A DNA stretch of 64,000 nucleotides from NCBI GenBank assembly GCA_002914805.1, contig JXTB01000177.1:670352-734351 (forward strand), read 5' to 3'. Of the stretch, positions 11,731-23,020 are shown piece after piece. Position 1 is the stretch's first letter. Each line of letters begins with the position of its first letter. Under the pieces are notes generated by a model. That model was given only the letters and a program-made list of their open reading frames with translations, did no database searches and was not told the origin of the DNA. Source of the DNA: Parasponia andersonii (lineage: Eukaryota; Streptophyta; Magnoliopsida; Rosales; Cannabaceae). The position numbers were made by a program, and so were the translations under genes.

Positions 11731-12383
11731 TGACACGACCCTAACATCAAATTAGACAATCGTGCGACACTTAGCACAGTTTGTCGTACTAAATTAGTCT
11801 ACCAACACTCAAGAAAAGGACTTAAAGTAAGCTGTGAAACAAAGTAGCAAAAGATAAAAGAGTTTGAGTGAATGAAGCTTTATATTACTCTTAGAATGCT
11901 TGCAACTCTCAAAAATAGGACTTGTTTACAAATGAACCCAATGAGTCCTTTATATAGGCAAATTCTAAATCAACCAAGGGTTATGATCGTGCCAAGTGGT
12001 ATGATCTAACAAATGGTCTAAAATATTTCCAAATAAAATAGTAATATCTACAAAGATATTTACATGGAGAAATCTAGAACAAGCAAGGCCTAGATCCTTT
12101 CATGAAGTTTACTCACCATATTGGCTCTTCTAAATCATTATAAGAGTTTTTAGGACTATCTCAACTCATTTAACACCATCCGGCCTTGTCTAGAGTCTTT
12201 TAGGATTTAGTAGTGCCAACTAGAGTCTTCTAGCATGGTCAAGACCTCTCTTGATTATTTTAGAAGTATCCACCACATTCTAGGGTCATTTTCCTTCCTC
12301 TTATGTGAGCAGTATATATAGAGGATCTTAGGACCATAGGGCAACAACATTTGGATTTTGGGGAGCCAAATGAGCGGGGTATA
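11731..12383 (-). repeat. gypsy 3' LTR
   Basis: 653 bases, collinear with 17049-17693. The minus-strand start is TATACC where the partner has TGTGCC, again a TG to TA change. Contains a TATA-like 'gtatatataga' near 12311. Confidence 0.92.
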
Positions 12384-12400
12384 ATACTCTCTCCCACTCA
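12384..12400 (-). other. gypsy polypurine tract
   Basis: The minus strand reads GAGTGGGAGAGAGT just before the 3' LTR, a typical gypsy plus-strand primer tract. Confidence 0.7.
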
Positions 12401-12429
12401 AGTTTGCAATGTCCCCATCGCGCCATCAA

Positions 12430-13700
12430 CTTTGAACCACTCAATATAGTCTTTAAATTGCCATAAGACATCCTTATGCTCTCAACTAGCCTCGGCCTCA
12501 GGCAAATTTTTTTATTTCACTAGGTATTCGCAATAATTAGGCACATCACGTCGGCAGATCAAGTGATCAGCTAGAATATACTCCACCTCTTTATCAAAAG
12601 AGGTTACCACTATAGTAGGAGCCCTTTTGGACTCCCCCTTGAAGGGTCTTCTTTGTCTCTATGGTAGGGTTTTAGCATGCTAATATGGAAGACAGAGAAA
12701 ACCTTTAACTTGATAAGGAGTTGGAACTTATAGGAGACCTTACCCACGTGCTTGAGTACCAGCAATGGACCTTTATACTTGCGCACCAACCTTTTATGCA
12801 CTTTTCTCAAGGTTTTGAATTGTTGGGATAGTAGCTTAACAAGAACTAAATGCCCTTCTTGGTACTCAACGTGCCTCTTCTTTTTGTCGGTCCATTTCCT
12901 CATTCTTTTAGAAGCTTTATTCAAGTAGGTAGCTAACTCCGCTTGTTCACGCTATGCCTTAGCAAACTTGAATGTGTTGGACTCTTTCAACCATAACTTA
13001 CCACTAAGCCATGTAGGGTCATAGGTTATTAACCCATAACTATCTCAAAGGTCTTTTACTCGTGGACTCTTTCCTTTAGAGGTTAAAGGAAAATTGGGCT
13101 ATATCAAGTAATTTTGCCCATTCCTTTTGGTTGGCACTTACAAAGTGCCTTAAGTATAACTCCAGCAAGACATAAACCCTATCCATCTGGTCATCGTTTT
13201 GGGGGAGAAAGCTAGTAGAAAAGTTCAAGTCTGAAGCCATCAACTTGAACAATTTTATCCATAATCTTCCAGTGAATCGGGGGTCACGATTACTTACAAT
13301 ATTTGACAGGACTTCTTAGAGCTTTATAACATGCTTCATAAAGAGCCACGTGGTCTCATCGGCGGGACAATCAGGTAAAGTAAGTATGAAGGTGGCATAC
13401 TAAAGCGATCAACTACTACTGTAATGCTGCCAAAGCCTTCTGACTTAGGCAAACTAGTGATAAATTCCGTAGAAACACTATTTCACGACCTCTCAAGAAT
13501 GGGAAAAGGTTCAAACAATCTACCCGATAGTTGTTATTTCACCTTGTCTTATTGGCACATAAGACAAGTTCGCACATAGACCTCAACATTATCTCTTAGC
13601 TGAGGCCAATAGTAGATAGCTTTGATAAGAGCAAGAGTACACGTCTGACTTGAGTGACCAACCCACAAAGAATCATGACACTCTTTAATAAGCTCTTTTC
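12430..13700 (-). pseudogene. gypsy integrase and chromodomain remnant
   Basis: 12924-12610 encodes the integrase C-terminal segment (VLVKLLSQQFKTLRKVHKRL and VFHISMLKPYHRD). Downstream, about 12590-12432, a chromodomain is readable: VEYILADHLI, then EYLVK and KNLPEAEAS. Both conserved Trp codons of the chromodomain are stops (TAA and TGA). The integrase core lies over about 12930-13700 in broken frames. Confidence 0.8.
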
Positions 13701-13728
13701 TTAAGTTTCCCTAATTAGGCATATAAAG

Positions 13729-13968
13729 TCAATTGCCTTTAGTATAGAGAAGTCCGGTGCTCAGCCAAAAACATCTCGTTTTTCCTTCCTTCACTAGGGG
13801 CAGTAGGCTATTTACAAGAACATTATGTTTTAGTCTTTCCTTGATTTTCTCAATTAAAATACTATCAGGCCTGCTTAAGGTAGCCAGCTTCGCCTTTCTA
13901 CTTAAGGAATCTGCCATAACATTAGTTTTCCCAGGTTTGTATTCAAGCCTATAGTCGAATTCTGCCAA
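13729..13968 (-). pseudogene. gypsy RNase H C-terminal remnant
   Basis: Encodes FDYRLEYKPGKTNVMADSLS followed by RKAKLATL, the conserved end of gypsy RNase H (normally NxxADALSR). Open for 79 codons only. Part of the 11731-17693 element. Confidence 0.8.
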
Positions 13969-14100
13969 GAAGTCTTACCACCAAGCTTGCTTGGAACTCA
14001 ATTTTTTCTTAGTTTGAAAGTAGCTTGTGGCTATGTTATCGATTATGATAAGTGCCTAACAAGTAGTGCTGCCACACCCTTAAGTAATAGATGATGGCAG

Positions 14101-15100
14101 TCATCTCTTTTTCTTACACTGTGTAGCGTCTCTTAGTGTCATTGAGCTTGCGGCTTTCATAACCAATGAGACACCCTTCTTTATTAGTACTCCACCAATA
14201 ACATAATTAGAGGCATCCATGTGGAGCTCATATACCTTAAAGTATTCGGGCAAGCTAAGAACTAGCTCTTCGCTCACCGCCCTCTTTAAGTCTTCAAATG
14301 AGATTTGACACTCGTGTGTCCACTCCCAAGGCTTGTTCTTCTTAAGTAGGTTAGTAAGTGGAGCTACTCTTGCTAAGTAGGACTTGATAAACCATCTATA
14401 GTAATTCACAAGTTTGAGGAAAGATCTCAACAATGACGCCTTAGTAGGAGATTCCCACTCTTGGATGGCTTGCATCTTGACTTCATCCATTATAACTCTC
14501 CTATCTTTTATCTTATGCCCTAAGAACATCACTTCCTTTTGGGCGAAGGAGCACTTCTCCTTCTTGATGAATAGTTTGTTTTCCTTTAATACCTCGAGCA
14601 CCTTCCTCAAATATTCTAGGTGTTCTTCCATGGATTTAATAGAGATGACTATATCATTAAGATAGATTACCACGAACCAATCGAGGTAGGAATGGAATAA
14701 CTTATTCATGGGGGTGCAGAAGGTAGTAGGTGCATTGGAAAGACCAAATGGCATGACTAAAAACTCGTAAGCACTATACCTTATCATGCACGTGGTCTTG
14801 GGATCATCTTCCTCTGCTATGCATATACCCCGAGTGCAGATCAAACTTCGAGAAGTATCTAGCATTCTCAAGTTGATCAAACAAGTTGACAAAAAGTGAG
14901 ATGGGGTACTTGTTCTTCACCGTCACCTTATTAAGAGCCCAGTAATCAATACACATCCTTAGTGAGCCATCTTTCTTCTTCTAAAACAATATCGGGGCAC
15001 CGAATAGGGCTTTGAAGGGCCTAATGAAACCTGTGTCAAACATCTTCTTTAGTTGTTTCCGAAGTTCCACTAACTCCGGAAGGGCCATTCAATAGGGACT
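14101..15100 (-). pseudogene. gypsy reverse transcriptase remnant with altered catalytic box
   Basis: 14892-14101 shows FLVMPFGLSNAPTTF, the finger-palm block, FLGHKI, and the start of RNase H (ELHMDASNYVIGGVL). The catalytic box reads YLND where active gypsy enzymes have YLDD, since the codon is AAT. The region upstream to about 15100 carries [10 protein letters not shown] and [10 protein letters not shown] in another frame, after a stop. Confidence 0.85.
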
Positions 15101-15304
15101 CATCACAGGTGGCCTCATGCCTGGCTCAAGCTCGATTTCATGATCCACCTCCCTCCTAGGTGGAAGTTCTTGGGCAAGGCATCAGGCATCACATCTTGGA
15201 ATTCATTCAAGATAGTTTACACCTCCATGGGTAAGTTATCTTGAGGTTCCAACTCTTTATCATCGTGCTTCTTTGGGATAGCTAAGAACTCTCATCCTCC
15301 TTTC

Positions 15305-15690
15305 TCAAGCCTTTTTGAATTGAAGTGCAGGGAGTACTTTATTTCCCGCTTTTGAGGCCCACTTCATTGGTACCACATAAATCTTTTCACTATCCATGAT
15401 GTACATAGAGTTGGCAAAAGGAACGGGGAATACCTGCACTGCATCAAGAAACTCTAAACCAAGTACTACCACAAAGTCGTCCATAGGAACCACTAATAAG
15501 TCAAGTTTGCTAGCCCATGCACCTAAGCTAGCCTTGACATCATGAGCCACCCCATAGATGCGGCGTGTTGTTGAATTTACTACCTTGAGGGAGCCTCCTC
15601 CATTAGATACTAACAAGCCCAACTACCTAGCTTCCTCAACAGAGATAAAGTTGTGGGATGTACCCGTATCAACCAATTTATGGCCTTACT
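15305..15690 (-). pseudogene. gypsy aspartic protease remnant
   Basis: The active-site motif LVDTGTSHNFIS is readable around 15640-15672 and is followed by an in-frame TAG. After the stop the frame continues through LDLLVVPMDDFVVVLGLEFL. The motif itself is intact. Confidence 0.75.
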
Positions 15691-15839
15691 ACTGATTGTT
15701 GCATCTATAAAAGTAGGCCCTTAGCTTGTGACTTAGGGGCCAATTGCAAGGCATTAAGGAGTTGCAAAGAACTAACATGTGCACCTCCATCTTCCCTACC
15801 ACCTCCTTCTTAGCTTGGCTTGGAGGCGATTAAGGCATT

Positions 15840-17030
15840 GAGAGCTTCTTCTTGAGACACTCGCATGCCCAATTTGACCCATCACAAAGGAAGCACTTGA
15901 CTCTTAGCTTAGAGAAATCACGATCTTTTTTTCTCCTTACCCCTGTCATTGTGCTTATAGGAGGAACTATCTTGTTCCATTTTTCTCCTTTTGTTTGCTC
16001 TCCCCTACTCTTTGCTCCACTTTTCTTGTCTTTAGCCTTAAAAGGGTCCTTGTTGGTAGAGTAATTAACAAAGCTCTCAGCTACAGTAGTAGCATCAGCT
16101 AAGTCCTGGACACCATGGCACTTAAGCTTTAACTTGGCCCAATTCTAAAGACTATCCATGAACAAGAACAGAGCATCTTTGTCTGAAGCGTCAGAGACTT
16201 TGAGTAAGAGTGTAGTAAACTCTTTTACACAGTCTCCAACACTACCAAATTGTTTGAGGCAGCAAAGACGGCCTCTCGCCTCCTCTTCGGCATTCTAGGG
16301 GAAGAATTACCTCTTAAGCTCTCTCTTGAAATCATCAAAGGTGGCTATAGTGCACACCCCTCATTGCATCTCCCTGTGTCTCTGCCTCTACCAGAGCATG
16401 GTGGTATCAGTTAGATACAAGGTAGCATTCCAAATTTTGCCGACATCATTCATCACACCGGTGGCCTTGAAGTATTGTTTGAGTCCCCATAAGAAGTTCT
16501 CAACTTCTCGAGCATTTTAAATACCATCGAAGGTCTTTGGTTTGAGTACCTAGACCTTCCTTGCCTCAATGAATGTGGTGGTGTCCACTATCATGGCCAC
16601 TGCTCACTTGCACAAAATAAGATCACCACCCATCTCATCTACTCTAAGAAAAATATTAGCAAGTTCTCTTTGGAAGAGTTCTCGTACCTTGGCAATCTCT
16701 GAATAAAGGGAACCGATCTCGCACCTTAAGTTAGCCTCTAGCCCACCAAGCGACATCTTTGATGTCGCTATCGATCTTCATATCCTCAGTTTCTAAACCG
16801 TCGCAACGGCCATCTAGATTGTCTACTCGCTCACCCAACATGCCCAAGTTGGACTCTAGACGGGATATTCTAGCTTCCAAGCTAGTCACCACGTCCATTG
16901 ACTTGCCACAAGTAACATCTTTCTTCCCTTCATTATACCCACGTTCAGAAGCACCAACTTCAACGAGGTCAGGAGTTGCAACCAAGGTCTTCATATAGAC
17001 AATAGAACCACCAAGATATAATGAATAACC
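15840..17030 (-). pseudogene. gypsy gag remnant
   Basis: 17054-16731 encodes a heptad-rich N-terminal segment (SLEARISRLESNLGMLGERV, probable coiled coil). The retrotransposon gag domain lies over about 16100-16700 in broken frames. A zinc knuckle near 15850-15900 reads CFLCDGSNWACEC, with Asn where the zinc His should be. Confidence 0.65.
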
Positions 17031-17033
17031 AAA

Positions 17034-17045
17034 GCTCTGATACCA
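17034..17045 (-). other. gypsy primer-binding site (initiator Met tRNA)
   Basis: TGGTATCAGAGC on the minus strand, three bases after the 5' LTR. Confidence 0.95.
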
Positions 17046-17048
17046 CGA

Positions 17049-17693
17049 TGTCACGACCCTAACCTCAAACTAAACAATCATGTAGCACTTAACACAGTCC
17101 GTCGTACTAAGTCATCCTACCAATACTCAAAAAAAGGACTTAGAGTAAGCTGTGAAACAAAGTGGTAAAGGATAAAAGAGTTTGAGTGAATGAAACTTTA
17201 TATTACTCTTAGAATGCTTACAACTCTTAAAAATGGGACTTGTGTACAAGTGAAACCAATGGATCCTTTATATTGGCAAAGCCTAAATTAACTAAGGGTT
17301 ATAATCGTACCAAGTAGCATGATCTTACAAAAGGTCTAGAATATTCTTAAATAAAATAGTAATATCTACAAAGATATTTACATGGAGAAATTTAGAATAA
17401 GCATGACCTAGATCCTTCTATAAGGTTCACCTATTATCTTGACTCTTTTAAGTCATTCTAGGAGCTTCTAGGACTATCTCAATCCATCTAGTGCTATTCA
17501 GCTTTATCTAGAGCCTTCTAGGACTAGGTAGCGCCAATTAGAGTCTTCTAGCATGGCCAAGACCTCTCTTGATTATTTTAGAAGTGTCTACCGCATTTTA
17601 GAGCCTTCTTCTTGGTGAGCAGTATATATAGAGGATCTTAGAACCATTAGGCAGCAACATTTGGATTTTAAGGAGCCAAATGAGCGAGGCACA
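17049..17693 (-). repeat. gypsy 5' LTR
   Basis: 645 bases. The minus strand starts TGTGCC and ends CGTGACA. TATA-like 'gtatatataga' near 17622, at the same relative place as in the partner LTR. Confidence 0.92.
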
Positions 17694-18249
17694 AAATTAG
17701 GCTAATTCAATAACATACACCATGATGAGCCAACCACAACCTGAAAAATTACACGCAAAGCATCATGCATTAGTGTTACAGTTGTGTTTGTTTACCAACT
17801 TTTTGTACTCCTCTTCCTTTTCATTTAGCGAAAAGCTACTTTACTATTCATCATTAAAAAATAAAAAAATAAATGAATAAAAAATTTAACGTGATTAGGT
17901 ATTTGGGCAAGAAAAGAATGACATAGTGAGAAATTTTTACCTTTTTGGATGGAGGGACAAAAGTGTTAGAAAGATTATAAAAACTATAGTTGGTGGTATT
18001 TTTAAAATTATATTTTCATAAAAATATATGAATAGTATTTTAATAAAATAATGAAGCAAAAAACGTTATTAGGATTGTGATAATATCTCATAACAATAAA
18101 TTAGAATCATATTTTGATATCATACCTCTTGTCGAGGTCAGATGAACAAATATATGATTCTACTTGTAATAATTTTTCGGACTATTCTTGTATATAGTCA
18201 CTACATAAGAATGTGATCTCTTTATGCTTCATTCATCATTAAATGATAA
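17694..18249. other. spacer, nothing recognised
   Basis: AT-rich sequence without open frames, repeats or sites that I can name. Confidence 0.6.
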
Positions 18250-19596
18250 ACTAAATCCTTCTCATCTTATAATATTATTACTTAGCGTGGTGCTAGAAAG
18301 GGCCATTCCCACATATAACTTTCCTATTATTTTCTTTACTGATTCCTACTCTTAATTTAACAACCATTTAAAAGGGGGTTTGAGAATACTAACTAATTAT
18401 TGTAAATTAAAAGAAGAGTAAAGATTATGAAACAAAATCAATTAAAGAAGAAAATCAATGAGAATAAAACAGGTCAAAGGGTAAATTTTCACCATTAGAC
18501 ATTTTTATTAAATTGATCATAGAATTTATCTCCAATTACTTATCAAAACTATCAATCATAGATAACAATAAGCTCTCCTACATAAATTCTTCTTTAGATT
18601 GTCACTAAATAAAATACGTTCCTTATTTAGATTTTATCCATTAAACAACCAATAGCAAGCTTTCCAAATTTAATCTAATAGACGTATTAAGTTAAAAAAA
18701 AATAGATTGATCTAGGCAATAAACATATAGGATCAAATTATTTAACTTAGGTTAAGTTTTTCATCATAATCATCAACTGCTTATCATAATTTCATTGATT
18801 ATAATTTGCTATTAGTAATTAGAAAACCTAGACAACTACGGATCTAGAATTCTAACCTAGTATTAGATATTTATCATATTTAGTTGGCCACCCAAAAACA
18901 TTAAGATAAAAATCATAAAAAATAATCATAAAAGGACATAAACAATTTATTAATGCGATCGATGGATAAAACTAGAAAACTAATTACAAATCATATCTAG
19001 AGCTTCGAAATCATCCTTAACGAAAAGGATTCCTAGTCTAACATATTTACAAAATTAAACAAAAGATTCATCATGCTAGATTATCAAGAGGAAAAGAAAA
19101 GTAAAAAGAAAGAATGAGAGGGAATGGTTATGATGCAAAGCTCCTCTACGTAGACGATCCGTTAGCCTCTAAGCAATCTACAAACTCTCCATGTTTTTCT
19201 TTCTCTAAGATCTCTAGGTACGTAAAAGCCACTCTTTCCAGCCTAGAGTGTCCTATTCATAGATGTTGTGACCTAAGGGAAAATTTAGAAAAATTTCACG
19301 AAGTTTTGTAGTCCAAAAATATCAAAGCAACTGAAATTTAGGTCATTTTGTCAAGCTGGCATCGTGCGGCCAGGACCCCAATGCAGAGGTGCCCGAGTTC
19401 TAGTCCTTGTGCCATGCATGCCAGCGCTGCACCACTGGCTTGCTCCTCTTCAGTTTTGTGTTTCTAAGCTCCTTTCGTCATGTTCCTTTTATCCTTAAAA
19501 ACGTTAAACAAAAATCAAAAGTGAAAAATAACAAGGAACTTCCGCAATTAATATGGAGAATTCGATCCAAACATAGACACAATTAAGTACTCATCA
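18250..19596 (-). repeat. Tat-like Ty3/gypsy LTR relic, copy 2, with 3' junction
   Basis: Shares its order of sequence blocks with 480-1340 on the opposite strand. The right edge on the minus strand reads TGATGAGTACTTAATTG, a typical Tat/Retand-type LTR start. It is preceded by GTCAAGTGTATGGGAATT (19597-19614), a decayed version of the family's G-rich polypurine tract, and by a CAAGAACTAGC block. So the LTR lies to the left and internal sequence to the right (19597 to perhaps 19960). No second LTR copy is adjacent, so the element is truncated. Confidence 0.6.
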
Positions 19597-19959
19597 AATT
19601 CCCATACACTTGACTTTTGCTAGTTCTTGAGAAAAATTAAAGGAATAAATTGAACCTATCCTAACCTTCTAACTTTTTACCTCAAAGAACAATTCAATTT
19701 ATATTTCCAAATTTCAGAAAACATTGCTTCAATTCTTTAAGTATTCAAAGGCCAATAAATTCCTCAAATAATCATAGTCAAGGATGTGTGTGATATAACA
19801 ATTATCAACAGTGATTATGCTATGCATGCTTTGAAAATTAAATTCTCATAAAACTTCACAAATATTATTAACCAGTTCCTACAAAGAGAACTAACATCAT
19901 AAGTTCTCCTTTCGGTACAAATCTCCATTATGCCAAAGGCATCACTTGAAATTAAAAGG

Positions 19960-21060
19960 TTTTTGATACCAGTTGTAACGAGGCCAAGAGTAGTGGTTAA
20001 AAAATAAAAGGAAAAGATATAGTAAAAGTTTTATAAAAAATTTCAAAGAGTTAGAAACATTTACGAATTTTTCAAGAAAATGCTTCTCACAACCTTTAAA
20101 AACACAAAAACGTAGGCGAAATTTCATTGTGTGGACCTTTACATCATTCTCACCAACTATTTAATACATCTAGGAAAGTGTTCACAGCTCAAGAGCTAAT
20201 AATCACATTAACTTTTTTTTTTTTCAAGAGAGCTTTTTTTTCATATTTTTGTTCACATTTTTTTTCATCTCTTTCTATTGATGAAACTCTAAGATCATTG
20301 AACAACTCTCCCCATTATGTTATTTTCTTACATTTATTTGTCTTTTCCTCCCCTACACTTCTCTCTTAATACCAACCCAATTCATTTTAAACTCTTCCTA
20401 ATGTCCCTTACTCTAATCAATCTGTAGAACCAAAGGTAGAATATAAAAATTTTGAGTATGGTAAGGATAGTGTGACTAACCAAACGAAAAAAATCTACAT
20501 ATAAAGCTCAAAGTGGCTAACTAGGAGATTTCTTTCAGACATCCATAGGAGACTTAGCTTATTTGGCAATGGTGTATATTCCTCATTCTTTAATTTTACA
20601 GATAACATTTGATTAGTCGTTTGCCTCGAAAGATTTCTGGAAAAGTTTTAATATTTAGCCCTAATTATAGAAACCTAAAGAATATTCAAAATGAAGGTAT
20701 AAGAACTAACTTATTTTAATATACTTTTCTATATACCATGTAATATAGTTACTGTGTGTAGATCTTGAGCATAATCATTATCAAAGCATATAAAGAATAA
20801 AAACAAGATTCCCAACAAGACTCGTTATCAATCAAAACCGTAACAATAAAGTTCAGTTCTCATCAATCATCAGAAGGACTCAAAAACAAGACAAATTAAA
20901 TAAATAAGCAAAAATTTAATACATTTTTTTTCATTTTCTTAAACCGTAAAATAAGAAAACATAAAAATAACTTGAGAAAAAATGTAAAAAATCTACGCGC
21001 ATAAGTTGTCCCAAAAAAAAAAAATTAATAATAAGAAAAGAAAACCTCCCCTAACCCACA
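19960..21060. other. spacer, nothing recognised
   Basis: AT-rich with long T and A runs (20210-20270, 21013-21026). The few open frames are short and low-complexity. Confidence 0.6.
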
Positions 21061-21420
21061 TGTGGGCTGGACACTCCTCGTCATCGGTCAAAACAGTAAA
21101 GTTGGGAAATGGCTCATCTCGATGCCAATATATGAATGGCCATCGGTCGGTCATCGATCGAAACATCTGCTAAAAGGCTTGGTTGCATCCCAACTGGTAA
21201 TCACAGTGACATTGGCATTGATCTTCTAAACATTCCGGGCGAATAGGATTCGCATGGAGGTCGCAGGCCTAAACAGTAGGCGGACTGCAGCTCTCAATAA
21301 ACCAGCACCTGACGTGGAATCATATCGTATGGTACTAATACTATTGATGGCGGTCTTCGGATGGACTACAACGTAACTAGCGTCCCATGCATCTAACTTC
21401 GACCTTCCCACCCAATGCAG
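21060..21420. other. GC-richer island of unknown nature
   Basis: About 360 bases with visibly higher GC and many CpG than the flanks. The minus strand is open for 61 codons (21411-21226), with several ACG/CGA/CGG codons. I recognise no family on either strand. It may be a fragment of a gene or of a mobile element. Confidence 0.3.
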
Positions 21421-21429
21421 TAATTAAGG

Positions 21430-22980
21430 AAGGAAAATATACACCACTCAAAGCTCTAATTGTGATAATTCGAACTTTTTGACTAAAAATACAGACGAAG
21501 AGCATATAATAATATTTAAAAAATAATTTGTAAACTTTAAACATAAAAACTAATCATTATAAAAATATTTTCTCTAATTATGCCAACTTTAAGAACCTTA
21601 AAAATTATAAATAATATTTTTTTTCCTTTTAAATTAATTTGGTTAAATTCAATTCCCTTAAAAAAAATAAAAAAGACAAAAAAAGGTCCGTCCTTCACTA
21701 ACTAATTTAGTTGTTGTCATCAATCTTTGTGCCAGTGACTCGGGTTAGTGCAATATAGTTATTATATTAGTATTCATAAATGATGTGCAAATAGTCTTTT
21801 TAAGAATTAAGAAACTTGAATTTAGAAATCAGACTCAGCTAATCAATGAGGTAATCAATCTATTACTAATTAATGTGTAACGATTTGGACTAATTTAATA
21901 ACCTCTGTAGTTATCAGCGATCGCATGAAAATAACATAGATTAACTAATTACCGATTTGATAATGAATATGCTACCAGCGATTATGAAGATCAAAATACG
22001 GGAAATCAATCTAGTTACCAATCTCACCACCAATTTAGTTAGAAACTATCAACCAATTTACTCATAAAAAATTACCAGTTTCACCATGAAATAGTAGAAG
22101 AATAATTAAAAGTTATTTATCAATGTAACGTTCAAGATCATATTAATAAATTGATCAAATGATTTCAATTGTCTTAATCATTTGTGATTGCAAACCTATT
22201 CTACTGGTATTTTCACTGACCTCCGATATTGAGGTACATAGTTCAACTTGCCAAAAGAAAAAGAATAAATGCTAAATGTAGTGTTCGTAATGCAAAAAAG
22301 AGTGGTAGGGGATAAACAATGAAAATGCAAAGAAGAGTGGTAGGCAACCACTTATTTATAGGGGATAAACAATGTAAATGGCATTCATACGGATTCCATT
22401 CAATATTCGCTAATTATAAACTTACTAAACTGTTGAAAAGACTATCATGCGCTTTCTTCAAGCATGATAAAGATGGCGAATCAAAGATCTTCCACCAAAG
22501 ATAATTAAGAAATGCCAATAAATACCAAATAAATGGGCGGGTTGGGTGGTAAATCACTCTATACAAAAATAACAGATTATTTTGAACCAAAAAAAAAAAG
22601 GCATAAACAAAAGACAAGAACACTCGAATCAAAACAAGATCCATTTCCGGAGCAGACAAAAGCATGGATTTCATTAAAATATTTTGCTCTTCTTCTTTCT
22701 TTTTTTTGGTTTTTTTTTTTCCTTATTATTTTCCTCTCTGCATTATTTCTCCTGCGGGGCACAGTTTATGCTAGAAACCATGTTGACAAAAATCGCTACG
22801 TATGCAAGTAACCAACAGTATATAAATAATTACAACAAAACAGTTTACACAGAACAAAAAAATTGCCGCATCCACCGAAGCAAGCCTCACCTCTTTGTCA
22901 GACTTCAAGCTCAAAAAGAGCTCAGAACCCCCACGTTTAATGCTAAAAACAAAATCATTAGCAATTTTTCGCACGGAACG
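21430..22980. other. spacer and probable OM64 3' flank
   Basis: AT-rich. Contains a short imperfect direct repeat at about 22283-22372 ('aagagtggtagg' and 'ggataaacaatg' occur twice). The part nearest 23021 should include the 3' untranslated region of OM64, but I see no unambiguous poly(A) signal. Confidence 0.45.
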
Positions 22981-23020
22981 GGGTACTCATTTGTTGAGCC
23001 GGGGGAGAGGGATCAAAGCC

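Larger units (their letters stand above)
11731..17693 (-). mobile_element. Ty3/gypsy chromovirus-type LTR retrotransposon, coding-defective
   Basis: Two LTRs (11731-12383 and 17049-17693) enclose gag, protease, RT, RNase H, integrase and a chromodomain in Ty3/gypsy order on the minus strand. The primer-binding site for initiator Met tRNA and a polypurine tract are present. The chromodomain marks it as a chromovirus. All domains carry stops or frameshifts. No target duplication is visible: TCTAG lies to the left and AAATT to the right, which may mean mutation or recombination between elements. It ends about 0.5 kb upstream of the hydrolase start codon. Confidence 0.93.
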
